Part shown: positions 63,986 through 64,000 of the stretch, in pieces
Numbering within the stretch: position 1 is the stretch's first letter
How the letters are laid out: every line of letters begins with the position of its first letter
Assembly: GCA_030272585.1 (NCBI GenBank)
Contig: BSYQ01000012.1
Location: forward strand, 1,612,001 to 1,676,000
Direction: 5' to 3'
Source: Bryopsis sp. KO-2023
Taxonomy: Eukaryota; Chlorophyta; Ulvophyceae; Bryopsidales; Bryopsidaceae
Length of the DNA: 64,000 bases
The notes under the pieces: generated by a model
Databases searched by the model: none
Told to the model about the DNA's origin: nothing
The model's input: the letters and a program-made list of their open reading frames with translations, nothing else
Position numbers and translations under genes: made by a program

Positions 63986-64000
63986 ACATTGCTGATTTGC
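63377..64000 (-). CDS. Secreted-protein gene, copy 2, 3' part (runs off the window)
   Basis: On the minus strand exon 4' (63,469-63,377) encodes QADEEEAGAADSPASRLREK and ends KLKCRLRIREG, stop. Exon 3' (63,675-63,646) encodes VRADDAETAE. Exon 2' ends at 63,973 with SNVSFIQ before a GTTTGT donor. Splice sites match copy 1. The visible end of exon 2' differs strongly from copy 1 (KETFTVIQ), although the adjoining intron is well conserved, so the upstream part of the gene may be a different sequence. The 5' end lies beyond 64,000. Confidence 0.65.

Overview
The window reads as nuclear DNA of an intron-rich eukaryote, probably a protist. Genes are broken by many short GT-AG introns with strong pyrimidine tracts, the standard code fits every gene model, and there are two Pol III tRNA-Leu genes and several classes of eukaryotic transposon. 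A chromerid-like alga is my best guess at the organism, but nothing in the sequence proves it.

Layout. (1) 1-9.8 kb is a graveyard of Ty3/gypsy-type elements (zinc knuckle with a stop, protease and RT fossils, a relic of an accessory ORF) plus a truncated Pif1-like helicase. (2) 9.8-14.6 kb holds little except hairpins and a tRNA-Leu-like gene. (3) 14,662-26,749 is a young, essentially complete 12.1-kb LTR retrotransposon with near-identical LTRs and a 5-bp target duplication. Its genes are unusually arranged: gag-protease, RT-RNase H, an unknown ORF, a separate integrase, then two more unknown ORFs each followed by a long A-tract. (4) The element sits about 135 bp upstream of the start of a 33-exon gene (26,885-40,158) for a secreted alpha-2-macroglobulin of bacterial type, about 2,180 aa, with no thioester motif, a 27-Gly tract where the bait region should be, and a C-terminal EGF-like domain. 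(5) 41.5-42.9 kb has a good tRNA-Leu(UAA) and a small four-exon gene for a secreted protein with 96 consecutive glycines. (6) 44.9-55.7 kb contains two copies of one repeat family; the first is interrupted by a 3,690-bp CACTA-like DNA transposon carrying fragments of an RS-domain gene, and the second preserves the empty site. Between the copies lie a retroelement C-terminal fragment and a two-exon gene for a secreted lectin-like protein. (7) 55.8-56.5 kb is a tandem array of exon-plus-intron cassettes. (8) 57.3-57.8 kb is an inverted copy of macroglobulin exons 4 and 5. (9) 59.1-64 kb is a large inverted repeat carrying two convergent copies of a four-exon secreted-protein gene, with a LINE fragment in the spacer.

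How the genes might work together: the macroglobulin, the lectin-like protein, the poly-Gly protein and the 248-aa protein all start with signal peptides, so the host genes here share an extracellular theme. There is no operon structure. The main events shaping the locus are transposon insertions and segmental duplications. Gene models were built by hand from splice signals and reading phase and have no transcript support.
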